A stretch of DNA of 51,865 bases, from positions 1-51,865 of the forward strand of contig JAESUM010000065.1 in the NCBI GenBank assembly GCA_016763075.1, in the 5' to 3' direction. Numbering within the stretch: the stretch's first letter is position 1; each line of letters begins with the position of its first letter. The notes under the pieces are model-generated. The model saw nothing but the letters and a program-made list of their open reading frames with translations, was not told the origin of the DNA and made no database searches. Of this stretch, positions 27,509 through 37,354 are shown piece after piece. A program made the translations under genes and the position numbers. Source of the stretch: Pseudomonadales bacterium. Its GTDB lineage: Bacteria > Pseudomonadota > Gammaproteobacteria > Pseudomonadales > JAHRWD01.

Positions 27509-28150
27509 TTAATGCGCAATAATATCTTTCAATATTTTACGAATAATAGGCCTGTGTTTCGCCGTGGCGTGTATATAGATATCGGAAGCAATCACGTATT
27601 TCAAGCGCCATTTTAGCTCGCTGGATGCAATGCTATTACTTGCCCATAAAAACAGGCTGCCGGCTACGGAGGCGGCTATTTGTTGGCTAACAAACGTGGC
27701 GTTGGTTTGCTGGGCTAGGGTCTTGTCGGTTATTTGCTGTTTAATCCATCCGTCGGCTATGCCTTGCATGAGCAGCAACAGCGGTTGGGTGTCCAGCTCT
27801 GGCGAGCTTTGTATGATGCCGCTAATTAACTCTTTGACGAATGTTTCTTTGGCCATCATGGCAGATTCTATTTTGTCGATATGACTAAACACCTCTAGCA
27901 GCGAATCCGAAGGGCTGGTAATCAGCTGCAGCTCTATTACATCGGTTAGGAAATCTTTAACGATGACATCTATCAGTAGCTGCCGTTTAGAGCCAAACAG
28001 GTTGTAGGGTGTGGTGGGGCTTACGTTAGCTTTTTTGGCTAGCGCCCTCATTGTCATTTGCGTCGCGCCGTGTTCGCGGATCATTAATTCCGTGGCTTCA
28101 ATGATGCGGTTTCTGAGCTGGATGGTTTCTTCTTTGCTGTATCTGGTCAT
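27509..28150 (-). CDS. TetR family transcriptional regulator
   Basis: 213 residues. The N-terminal helix-turn-helix is clear: RNRIIEATELMIREHGATQMTMRALAKKANVSPTTPYNLFGSKRQLL (about 12-58). The C-terminal ligand domain is all-helical and not assignable. It is divergent to the large lipoprotein gene, and two GCGTTAC-type palindromes lie between them, so it probably represses that gene and perhaps itself. Start ATG 28150. Confidence 0.9.
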   Translation of the reverse strand: MTRYSKEETIQLRNRIIEATELMIREHGATQMTMRALAKKANVSPTTPYNLFGSKRQLLIDVIVKDFLTDVIELQLITSPSDSLLEVFSHIDKIESAMMAKETFVKELISGIIQSSPELDTQPLLLLMQGIADGWIKQQITDKTLAQQTNATFVSQQIAASVAGSLFLWASNSIASSELKWRLKYVIASDIYIHATAKHRPIIRKILKDIIAH

Positions 28151-28217
28151 ATGCCTATAAGACCTTAAAAACCTTTTCGTGACAAACCATTATTGGTGAA
28201 ATATTGCCAACTAAGAA

Positions 28218-28260
28218 TAACGCGTTACACTATAATGGTGGAGCGCGTTACAGTAATGCG
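28218..28260 (+). promoter_or_regulatory. Candidate TetR operators and promoter
   Basis: TAACGCGTTA (28218-28227) is a perfect palindrome; CGCGTTACAGTAATGCG (28244-28260) is a second with one mismatched pair. A TATAAT box lies between them at 28231-28236. The layout suits repression of the rightward lipoprotein gene by the divergent TetR protein. Confidence 0.55.
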
Positions 28261-28333
28261 TACATCTAGTGAGCTACCGCTTTTTTTTGTATCGGGTAGC
28301 TTGAATATGGATTGTGATTACAGGTTGTTGATT

Positions 28334-31215
28334 ATGACGATGAGTAAATTAGGGCGTTTGGTGGTTGTGCTTTGCATATTCATTGGCCTGGCGGGCTGCG
28401 ACACCGCCGGCACTGAGGGTTCATCGGGCTCGAATCAAACCAACACGGGGAACCAAGGTGGCGATTCGCCGGCTTCTCCGCCGCTAAAAGTACTGTTTAT
28501 TGGCAATAGTTATACATCAGCGAACAACCTGCCGAGTATTTTTAGTCAATTGGCGCAATCAAACGGACGCTCAGTTGATGTTTCGGCTACGGCCCCCGGC
28601 GGTTATAAATTTGAAGACCATGCGGGTAATTCAGCCACGTTAACGGCGATTAACTCGCAGCAATGGGACTTTGTGATTTTACAAAACCAAAGCCAGGTAC
28701 CGGGATGGCGACCAGGAGCGGTTACAACCCATAGCTTGCCCCACGCGCAGACATTAGCCCAGGCCATACAGGCCAATAATCCAGATTCAGAAATCATTTA
28801 TTACGTGACGTGGGGCCGGGAATCTGGCGACCAACAAAACTGCGATTACTACCCCGTGGTTTGTACCTTCACAGGTCATACCGCAGCCTTGTTAGAGGGT
28901 TACAACATTTACCAGACCTCAACCGGCGGGACGTTGGCGTTGGTTGGGCCTGCGTGGGAAGCCGTGGTGAAAGACAGCGCAGCGGTGTTTGCTGCTGCTG
29001 ATTTATGGTCTTCCGATGGCAGCCACCCCAGCGTGAGCGGCTCTTATTTGGCGGCAAATGTGCTGTATATCGCACTGTTTAAAGAAGCCGCCAATGGCGC
29101 AACGTATACCGCTGGGCTACCGGTTAATAGCGCAACCTACATTCAACAAATTGCCACAGCCACGATGTTTTATAACAACCAGGATGTCGACGGCGATGGA
29201 ATACCCACACAAGGATATGTGGATGATTTTGAACAGGGTAATTTGGGCCGGCTTAACTGGAACCCGACTGGCGATGCCAACTGGCATGTCACCAATGAAG
29301 CAGCCCAAGAAGGTGCTTTTTCTGTAGCGTCTGGCGATATTACCGACAGCCAATCAAGCGGTCTTTCTATTGATGTTAATGTAACCGATAGCACGGTGAG
29401 TTTTTGGTATTTGGTTGATTCAGAAGAGGATTACGACTTCCTGCATTTTTATATCGACGGTGATTTAATGCTTGAAGCAGCGGATATATATCCGTGGGCT
29501 CGCTTTAAAGCTAACCTAAGCGCCGGAAGCCATACCCTAACCTGGACCTATACCAAAGACTCTTCAGAGTCCGAAGGCGCAGACAAAGCATGGGTCGACA
29601 ACATTATAATATGGACTGATAACTGCCCGTTGGTAGCCAACCCCGATCAGGCAGATATCGACGACGATGGCCTGGGTGATGCGTGCGACGACGATAGCGA
29701 TAACGACGGCGTGCCAGACATAGCCGATGCCTTTCCGCTGGACGATACCGAAACTACAGATACAGACAACGACGGCATCGGTAACCATGCCGATGGCGAC
29801 GACGACGGTGACGGACTGCCTGATGCTTATGAGGCATTATACGCGTTCCTTAACCCTTTATTAGCTACCGATGCCGCGGAAGATTTTGATAACGACGGTT
29901 ACAGCAACCTTACCGAATATCACGCGGTTACAGCGCCGGATGATGCAAGCGTACCCGCTTTAGCTTTAGATGGAGTCAATGGGTTTTACAAAGCGGTTGC
30001 CGGTGATGGAAAAACATTCGACTACTTTGGGCGCAGTGTTTCTATTGATGGCGACACCGCGCTGGTAGGAGCGGTGGGAGTTGACCCAAACGCAGAGATA
30101 AACCCAACTGCCAGCGGCGCAGCGTATATTTACGAAAGAGACTGGTATGGCCGTTGGATCATGCAAGCCAAACTGACGGTTCCACCGGGCGAAACAAGCA
30201 TCAGCTTTGGGTACAGCGTGTCGTTACACAATGGTACAGCCGTAGTCAGCGACATACGAAACGCCGAAATCAGCACAAACTCCGGGGCAGCCTACGTATT
30301 TGTAAACGATGGCAACGGCAATTGGTTGTTCGAGACAAAACTATTGCCGTCATCCAATAGCGAAATTCAGACATTGTTTGGCGGTTCCGTAGCGGTACAG
30401 GGCGACACCATAATAGTGGGCGCGTATGGCGATAAACTCGGTACGCAATTTAATAAATATGGCTCGGCATATATCTACACAAGAGCTGGCGGAAGCTGGA
30501 CTGAGCAAGCCAAGCTCACCGCTAGCGACGCATTCCCCCTCAATGCCTTTGGCCGTAAAGTGGCCATTCATAATAACCGTGTTCTTATTACCAGCGGTGG
30601 CGGCGTATACCTGTTTACCCGCGACGCCAATTCAACATGGACAGAACAACAAAAACTAGCCCGTTAGACCCGGTTAATGCCACCGTATTCAACGACAGCA
30701 ATATCATGCTCAGCTCGCGTGCAAGTAATAGCCATTCAAGTGAAGCCGGCGCCGTGTACGTGTATACCGAGCACCCAACCGACGGTTGGCAGGTGGCAGA
30801 AATATTATTTCCTGGCAATATAAAAACATGGGATAACTTTGGTGCTGGCATAGCGCTAAGCGGTAACATTCTTGCAGTGAGTAATTCCCCCGCGAGTGAT
30901 CCAATATCAGTTTATATTTTTGAAAAAGGCAACGACGGGTTTTGGCGCGAGCAAAACAAAATAAATGCACATGATGCTGGCGGTAACGAAAGCTACGGCG
31001 ATGTGCTCTCAATAGACGGCGACACCGTGATGATTGGCGCGCCGTTAGATGACGACAACGGCGAAAATTCCGGAGCGGTTTATTTCTACACCGGGCTGTT
31101 ATCCGATCTGGACCTGGACGGAATAAAAGATGCTATTGATAACTGCCCAGCGCAATACAACCCGGGGCAGGAACATGAAGATGGCGACGCCTACGGGGAT
31201 GTGTGTGAGCCATAA
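28334..31215 (+). pseudogene. Large lipoprotein: SGNH/DUF4886 hydrolase, thrombospondin-3 and FG-GAP repeats, frameshifted
   Basis: From ATG 28334, a lipoprotein signal (LVVVLCIFIGLAGC) leads to a DUF4886-type SGNH hydrolase: LFIGNSYTSANNLPSIF with the nucleophile S, and SDGSHPSVSG with the D-x-x-H pair. A beta-sandwich region follows, then calcium-binding thrombospondin type 3 repeats (DIDDDGLGDACDDDSDNDG) and FG-GAP repeats (FGRSVSIDGDTALVGA). The frame breaks near 30660: GCC-CGT-TAG should read GCC-CCG-TTA (A-P-L), one C short, and continues in another frame to 31215 (SEAGAVYVYTEH onward, ending in another TSP3 repeat). If intact it would be about 960 residues, a surface hydrolase of unknown substrate. 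Confidence 0.85.
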
Positions 31216-31304
31216 AAAGTTATCTGAGTTCACAATTTGTAGGTGATCAGAAAAGGCCGAAAGCATAGGTTTTTGGTCGAAGTGTTATTTGTTTTTATTC
31301 CTGC

Positions 31305-31336
31305 TTGACCCTGAAGTATACTCCAGGGTTTATACT
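31305..31336 (+). promoter_or_regulatory. MerR-family promoter with operator in stretched spacer
   Basis: TTGACC (31305-31310) and TATACT (31331-31336) are 20 bases apart, as in MerR-activated promoters. The spacer region ACCCTGAAGTA / TACTCCAGGGT (31308-31329) is a near-perfect dyad and closely resembles ZntR/PbrR-type operators. It drives the merR-permease operon. Confidence 0.88.
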
Positions 31337-31368
31337 CCGTTGCACACACTTACTTGGAGGTATGCCCC

Positions 31369-31767
31369 ATGCGTATTGGTGAGCTAGCAAAACAAAGCGG
31401 TGTAACGGTTGATACGTTACGTTATTACGAAAAAGAGGGGGTGATCTCTGCCCCGCCTCGTAGCGAGTCGGGGTACCGCGAGTATCTGCCTGAAACCGTC
31501 GACTTCCTGCGTTTTGTTCAAAGCGCCAAAGCGGTTGGGTTTTCTCTTAAAGAATGCCGGAACCTACTGGGGATTTTCCATAACCGAGACGCGCATACCT
31601 GCGCAGAAGTGAAGAGTTTATCCGAGCTTAAGCTTGCAGAATTAGAACAGCAGATGAAAAGCCTGAAGGCAATGCATCAAACCCTTAAAGCCATCTCTGA
31701 TGCCTGTTGTGGAAGTAATGAGTCCGCTGTGAGCTGCTCTATTTTAAACCACTTAGAGGAGGCTTGA
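31369..31767 (+). CDS. MerR family metal-responsive activator, ZntR/CadR type
   Basis: 132 residues from ATG 31369, where the family starts (MRIGELAKQSGVTVDTLRYYEKEG); the upstream in-frame ATG at 31354 is rejected. After the helix-turn-helix and dimer helix, metal ligands appear as HTCAEV (C79-equivalent) and DACCGSNESAVSCSIL, matching the C, CC, C pattern of zinc/cadmium/lead sensors such as ZntR. Bound metal would untwist the 20-bp-spacer promoter upstream and turn on this operon. The permease gene overlaps its 3' end. Confidence 0.9.
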   Translation: MRIGELAKQSGVTVDTLRYYEKEGVISAPPRSESGYREYLPETVDFLRFVQSAKAVGFSLKECRNLLGIFHNRDAHTCAEVKSLSELKLAELEQQMKSLKAMHQTLKAISDACCGSNESAVSCSILNHLEEA

Positions 31768-31772
31768 GTATC

Positions 31773-32879
31773 ATGTTATTTTTAACCAATTTCTTAGAGC
31801 TGGCTCTTGAAGCCGCACCCTGGTTGGTGTTTGGTTTGTTGTTGGGTGGCCTGGTGGGCAGTGTTATCCCTACTTCATTTTTAGAGCGTCACTTAAGTGG
31901 CGACGGCATTGGTTCCATCTTAAAAGCCACGGTGTTGGGCGCACCTTTACCGTTGTGCTCTTGCGGGGTAATACCCGCGGCCATGGGGCTACGTAGGGCC
32001 GGTGCATCCAAACCGGCGACAGCGGCCTTTTTGGTTTCGACCCCGGAAACAGGGGTGGATTCAATTTCAATAACCTACGCTTTGCTGGGGCCGGTAATGG
32101 CGGTGGTGCGGCCAATTGCTGCGCTGAGCTCGGCTATCACCACAGGGCTGTTGGTCGCCATGTTTGACCGCGAAGAACATCGGTCAGACTCTAACGCCAG
32201 CAATCAAACAAGTGGCTCTTGTTGTTCATCTAAAGAACCGGAGCAATCAGCGAGCGAGTCAAAGCAGCAAGAGAGCTGCTGTGCGACCGAGAATAAACAG
32301 CAAGCCAATGAATCTGTTATTGCAAAAACATGGTGCGATATTCATTCAACCTTCACTGATTTACTCAATGGAATTGGGTTGTGGTTACTTGCTGGGATTG
32401 TATTTGCCGCAGCGGTTCAAACATATTTGCCGACGGATTTTTTGGCCGCTTGGGGGCAAGGTTTTATCGCTATGTTTGTAATGGTGCTGGTGGGTATTCC
32501 AATGTATATCTGCGCTACAGCCTCTACCCCGATCGCGGCAGGTTTAATGATTGCTGGAGTATCGCCGGGTGTGGCGTTGGTGCTACTGCTCACGGGGCCG
32601 GCTACTAATATATCCACTCTTGGAGTGATCTCTCAAGAGCTCGGTAAACGCAGCATGTGGTTGTACCTGCTAGGCGTAACAAGCACGGCAATACTTGCGG
32701 GTTGGCTAGTAAATAATATGATAGCGATATTCGAGATGGATATTCAAGCCCAAGTGCATGGGCTGCACAGCGGCGTACCCGCATGGCTGCAATGGAGTAC
32801 GTTGTTATTGTTAGTAGCAGTGGCTTTGCAACAAAAAATAAAACCACATTTAGCCGTGCCAGCCAAAATAAAACTGTAA
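31773..32879 (+). CDS. SO_0444-type Cu/Zn efflux permease (ArsP_1 family)
   Basis: About 368 residues from ATG 31773; AGGAGG lies eleven bases upstream, and a TTG at 31764 is too close to it. Two bundles of membrane helices (about 5-140 and 200-330) flank a cytosolic loop with CC pairs (SCCSSKEPEQ, ESCCATENK) that could bind soft metals. LPLCSCGVIPAAMGLRRAGAS and GIPMYICATASTPIAAGLM are the conserved repeats of the permease family. Driven by the MerR regulator just upstream, it should export zinc, copper or a related metal. Confidence 0.88.
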   Translation: MLFLTNFLELALEAAPWLVFGLLLGGLVGSVIPTSFLERHLSGDGIGSILKATVLGAPLPLCSCGVIPAAMGLRRAGASKPATAAFLVSTPETGVDSISITYALLGPVMAVVRPIAALSSAITTGLLVAMFDREEHRSDSNASNQTSGSCCSSKEPEQSASESKQQESCCATENKQQANESVIAKTWCDIHSTFTDLLNGIGLWLLAGIVFAAAVQTYLPTDFLAAWGQGFIAMFVMVLVGIPMYICATASTPIAAGLMIAGVSPGVALVLLLTGPATNISTLGVISQELGKRSMWLYLLGVTSTAILAGWLVNNMIAIFEMDIQAQVHGLHSGVPAWLQWSTLLLLVAVALQQKIKPHLAVPAKIKL

Positions 32880-32927
32880 TAATATATTCTGTTTTCTTGC
32901 GCATAGAATAAAAATAAAAGGCTGAAT

Positions 32928-33458
32928 ATGAACCGACGAACATTTATAAAAGCAACGGTAGCCAGTGGCGTATTGATGGGTTTCAGCACAGGTGCATTTT
33001 GGCTAAATGATGACTCAAACAGTGATGAGCTAATCATTACAGCGGCGTTAAACAAATTAGAATTATTAGGTAGTACAGCGGTGTCTAATGGGGTTTGGAA
33101 CCCGACGCAAATATTTACCCATTGCGCGCAGAGTGTTGAATATTCGATGTCTGCTTTCCCGCAACACAACTCAAAAATATTTAAAAGCACGGTAGGCCCC
33201 TTGGCATTATCGGTGTTTGTATCCAAAGGCGAAATGAGTCACGGGTTAAGTGAGCCAATTCCTGGAGCGCCGCCATTACCAGCCGCTCAAAACCGTAGTA
33301 TTGCTTTAGCTCGTTTGAAAAATTCCATGATTAAATTTTCACAATATGAAGGCTCGCTTGCACCGCATTTTGCATATGGGATGTTGACCAAACGTGAGTA
33401 TGAAATTGCGCATGTCATGCACCTTTATAATCACTTGAATGAAATTTCACATGCGTAA
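32928..33458 (+). CDS. Tat-exported DUF1569 protein
   Basis: 176 residues. The first residues NRRTFIKAT form a twin-arginine signal, so the folded protein is sent to the periplasm. The rest matches DUF1569 (DinB-like bundle): VWNPTQIFTHCAQSVEYSMSAFP near 60-82, then LTKREYEIAHVMHLYNHLNEI with the H-x3-H-type end expected of metal-binding DinB relatives. Function is unknown. It follows the metal permease by 48 bases and could be cotranscribed with it. Confidence 0.8.
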   Translation: MNRRTFIKATVASGVLMGFSTGAFWLNDDSNSDELIITAALNKLELLGSTAVSNGVWNPTQIFTHCAQSVEYSMSAFPQHNSKIFKSTVGPLALSVFVSKGEMSHGLSEPIPGAPPLPAAQNRSIALARLKNSMIKFSQYEGSLAPHFAYGMLTKREYEIAHVMHLYNHLNEISHA

Positions 33459-33612
33459 GCGTTCACCTAGCCGTGTATTTATGCGGGTTATTTAGACGGG
33501 TGAAAGTATTCGGTCGTAGGGTAATGACCGTTATAGCGCTTAAATGAAACGTGTGAATCAAATACGAGCCGGTAGTGGTTAGTATCTGAAACGATAACTG
33601 AGTTGAAATAGT

Positions 33613-34798
33613 TCACCGGTTATTCTTAGCGGAATAACCAATCGTGGTTCGTGCTTGGCGTTCACTTTCGATGTATAAATATTCCATAATAACCACGTCT
33701 TTTTCACCTGTTTTAATTGAAAAAGTGAGTGTTAAAGCCTGGCCGGTTTCATTGCTATTATCGACAATCACCGTGGAGTTGTCGTCAGTGCTGAACCAGT
33801 CGTACCGTACGCTAGTGCGATACTCGCCAGTTTTTTTAGTTAGTAATAAAAATACAGCATCGTAATCCACGTCAATAATACGAGCATACCCAGCTATCTT
33901 GCCGCCCATATCGGTAGTGCCGTTCATATATTGTGAAATGAAGGTGTAGGTTTTCCAAAAATTAAATTGCAGGTAAAAATTAGCAGACTTGGTTACCCAG
34001 CCGTACTGGTGTTTATCTACATCTTCTGGATCGCTGCGGTTATCGCAATAGAGTACTCCCATTTGAAACTTACGCTGGTCTTTCCATTCTATAGTGCCGT
34101 AAAAACCCAGTGTGTTATCCACTTCTCTAATAGGTTTTACTTCATAAGGTTGTGGTGCAAAGGTGCTATTCAGGCCAATAGCGGGTGGTTGTGCTAGCGG
34201 TAACATCCCCAATGGCCCAGCCACGAAAGGCCAGTAATGTACCGGCCGGATCGTTGTATGCAAACGCGCTGCCGGTTACAAATAACTTGCCATAATCACT
34301 ACGGTGTCTAAATGTTAGTTCTATGCCGGTGGTTCGAATCTCTTCGCCTACCTAGCTATTAATGGCTGAGGGCGAAATGGTGTATGGGCTGGCCCAGGCA
34401 ACGCCGGTGTTCTCTCTAGATATTTTTGGAAAGAACACTCCAGCTTTTATTCGGTAAGAGATGTTCTAGTTCGGGGCAGGTTGGTATTTAAAATAGACCT
34501 CCATTAAATTTACTGCGTTTCTTTGCTCAGGGGTATTTTTCAGGTGTAAAAAACCTTCTAAATCCCAGCTGGGTTCCCATGTAGTAATTAAAGATGTTTC
34601 AGAAATGTGCATATCACTGGCGGTGCGGCCATTTAAACCTGCGCCATAACGGGTTTTACCCAATTGGCCATCCAGCCAGCTGGGCTCGCCTTTAGCAGGG
34701 GTGTAGCGCGCATCGATAAATAATCCGTTAGATACTGTATTTGCAGCGAAAATTGCCGGTAACATCAGCAGCAAGGAGGTCAAAAAATTAAATTTCAT
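33613..34798 (-). pseudogene. Outer-membrane beta-barrel-like protein, two nonsense codons and a frameshift
   Basis: From ATG 34798 MKFNFLTSLLLMLPAIFAA is a signal peptide. The frame is open to TAG after KYQPAPN (34453 region), continues with NISYRIKAGVFFPKIS to a second TAG after SPSAINS, then GEEIRTTGIELTFRHRSDYGKL, and shifts frame near 34200 into the last part ending YSAKNNR at 33613. Relatives would be about 395 residues. Both stops stand where a TGG or similar codon is likely. The ATG overlaps the end of the upstream sensor gene, so this was the third gene of an operon. Family unknown. Confidence 0.75.
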
Positions 34799-36424
34799 TG
34801 TGTGACTCTGACGCCAGAAATACCTCTGTTTCTTTAGGTGGAACAGGCCGTCAAATGAAATAACCTTGTAGCGTATCGCAGCCGTACTAGCGCAATAGTT
34901 CAACGGTTTCTTTGTCTTCTACACCTTTTGCGGTGACTTTTGATCCAAGGTTGTGAGCAAGCTCTATGGTTGAGCGTACAAGGGTTCTATCTTCGTCGCT
35001 AGTCGCCAAATTTAATACAAAAGCTTTATCGATTTTTAATTCACTAACCGGTAAGTTTTTCAAATAACTCAGCGATGAATAACCGGTGCCGTAGTCATCG
35101 ATCGATAATTCCAGTCCAACGGCGCTGAGCATATTGAGTACTTCTAACGCTTCGCGTAGGTCGCTCATCATCGTTAAGCGGCCCATGAATTGTTCGTTGT
35201 TACCTTTTACATACTTGCATAACCCTTGGCTGAGGTGCGGGCTTGGTCTAGTGCCGAGTTAGCATATTGCATCAGATTCAACGGGTTTCGGCTATCTTCA
35301 GGAAAGTAGGTGAAGCTCATTTTTACCGAAGCATCAATCGCTACGCCGTTGACTTCAAATGGCGTAAGAAATGCATTCGATATCAGTGAAACCATGACTT
35401 GTGCTAGCGAAATATCATCGAGTAAAAAAATGAATACTTCAGTAGATAAACGCGATACATCGGTGTTTTAAATGTGGCTTATACGTTGGCCAATACCGGT
35501 TAATAGATCATTCACATAGTTGTGGTTCAGCATATTTATCAAAGTGGTTACTGCTGAACTTCGGCCACCACGACGATAAATTCTTGGTCTTCGGAAACGG
35601 ATTTGGTGATTCGACTGAAAAACAATGCGGTTTCCCCGTTCTTTAACCGCGGCAACCATTAGCTTGAAATTTCGAGTCACAGCGGAGATCTCATCGCCTC
35701 TTTGGGTGCTGGCTACTTCGGTGTAATCCCCTTCAGCAATACGTTGGCTTGCGTGAGCTAAATCTCGCAGGGGTTTGGTTACGCTGTTGGCAATGGCCAG
35801 GCTTCCACCAATAAGCAATACCCAAGCCTAGGGCCATTAGGCTCGATAGCGCCAACGCCGCTGCAAAGTATGGCTCCAGTGCCTGCTCGATAGAAAAATA
35901 CACCAGTGCACTGATCTGTTTATTGGAAGTGCCTTTACTAACGCCGGCTTTGTGTGTGAGCGGAATATGCCTAAACATGTAATCTTGACCGTTAAATGTG
36001 CTGCGAAACAACATCGCGGTGTTTTGGTCGATATGGCTGGTTACAAAGCTCTCCATCGGGCCACGCATGGAGGTCGTTGAGGACAAGTGATACCCTGCAT
36101 GATTTTGGTATAAAAAAATTCGATTTCTAAATCGATCGGCGACAGCGATTTGATTTCTTGTGCAGCCACCTCGTCTAGCTCAACCCCGAGTGCGATCCAG
36201 GCAACGACGTTAGGGGCTTTATCGCCAAGGGCAATAATTTTCTCAGCAATGATTTTCTCGAAGACCGGTGCAGATGCCCCAAGTTGCCGTTCAACTTGTT
36301 GTCCTACGTTAGTGGTTACCGTGTTGTAAAATGCCAACAGCAATGCGCCCTGAACCGTTAAGAACAGAATAAGGAATACTAACGTGAATTTTGTTTGAAA
36401 ACGCAGTTGCCCCGTGATTAATAG
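34788..36424 (-). pseudogene. HAMP-GGDEF-EAL membrane sensor, heavily decayed
   Basis: Pieces in several frames assemble to a membrane sensor: MTINHG then (after an extra G at 36410-36413) QLRFQTKFTLVFLILFLTVQ, a periplasmic domain, a second helix, HAMP (SVTKPLRDLAHASQRIAEGDY), a degenerate GGDEF domain (VSRLSTEVFIFLLDD in place of RxGGDEF) and an EAL domain. Between LREALE and VLNMLSAVGLELSIDDYGTG about 110 residues of EAL, including the E-x-L motif, are missing in frame. Two more stops interrupt the end (LLR-stop-YGCDTLQGYFI-stop-RPVP). It overlaps both neighbours, showing former operon structure. It once probably sensed or turned over cyclic-di-GMP. Confidence 0.8.
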
Positions 36425-37101
36425 TCATCAGGCTCAGGGGGTGATTGCACGCGCCGGATCGAGCGCATTGCCATCGTCACTTTGAGATTAGCGGATTCAG
36501 TATGGATAACAATTCTTTGAGTATGGCTTTGCCTGCGGTCTTTTTGGTCGGGGTGCCAAATGGTCATTTGGTACGTGCCGTTTTTTACATTGGCAAGGCG
36601 AGTCATACCATTTTCATCGGTGACTGCGTAATAGGGTGCGTGGGTTATGTAAATATAGGTCAGCATGTTGTCATGAATATTACAGCCTAAAACCACCACT
36701 CCGGCGGTATCGAACACAACATGTTTGGACTCCTCTTTGCCATACAGGCGCAGTTCAAAGCGTTTGGGTTTTGAGTAGGAATATACTTGGTGCCGGAACT
36801 GATCGAAGTTTGGAAAACTTACAGGAGTGTTCACCGCTACTGACAGCACAAAGGGTTGGAACATAGCTTCGCGCTGTTTCATTTGCGCTGTTTGGGTAGT
36901 TACACTAGCCCCGTCATGCTCGAATAACGGGGCTAGTGTAACTACCGCATGGGTAACCACCGCATGCTCCGCGATGTTGGTGTTTGTAACCGTTACGAGA
37001 ACTTCGAAATTACCGGCATGCAGGGGTAGAGCATGGCCGACGAACAGCAGCGTAAGCCATGACAACAGTGCGCGACGACTTTTAATAGTTGTAGCAATCA
37101 C
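36418..37101 (-). CDS. Cupredoxin-like periplasmic protein (methylamine-utilization-protein type)
   Basis: About 227 residues if translation starts at GTG 37101, which has AAGGG seven bases upstream (TTG 37116 is the longer option). A signal peptide precedes GNFEVLVTVTN. The type-1 copper ligands H104, C140, H143 and M146 are visible in FRHQVYSYS and VVLGCNIHDNM, so copper binding is likely; the tail resembles a carboxypeptidase-regulatory-like fold. In other bacteria such proteins precede GGDEF/EAL sensors. Here both following operon genes are pseudogenes, so this intact gene has lost its partners. A 20-bp perfect inverted repeat lies inside it. Confidence 0.8.
   Translation of the reverse strand: MIATTIKSRRALLSWLTLLFVGHALPLHAGNFEVLVTVTNTNIAEHAVVTHAVVTLAPLFEHDGASVTTQTAQMKQREAMFQPFVLSVAVNTPVSFPNFDQFRHQVYSYSKPKRFELRLYGKEESKHVVFDTAGVVVLGCNIHDNMLTYIYITHAPYYAVTDENGMTRLANVKNGTYQMTIWHPDQKDRRQSHTQRIVIHTESANLKVTMAMRSIRRVQSPPEPDDY
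36895..36946. repeat. 20-bp perfect inverted repeat inside cupredoxin-like gene
   Basis: GGTAGTTACACTAGCCCCGT (36895-36914) and its exact reverse complement (36927-36946) are separated by 12 bases. The structure is wholly within coding sequence, encoding about VVTLAPLFEHDGASVTT, and would form a very stable hairpin in message and DNA. Confidence 0.95.
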
Positions 37102-37354
37102 GTATTGACCCTTCAATATTTTTCTTAACCTACTGATGCGTAGCGTTGCCGATCTAGATTAGTTCAACAAAAAGGATGGTACGCGAGGAAGATGCTGCCA
37201 ACGTGCGCGGAACAATTTACGCGAATAAATGCCGTATGTGGGTTTGCAGCGGCATTGAAGTTATGGTTGGATCATTAGCTACGCTCTGTTTCGACTAACA
37301 TACTGACTAACGAAACGAGTGAAACAAGGCTATGGTCAAAAGCCTCGAGTAATG

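Noticed and set aside
28193-28333. Upstream in-frame extension of the large lipoprotein (49 codons before 28334)
   Set aside because: It would bury the lipoprotein signal and overlaps the promoter and operator palindromes.
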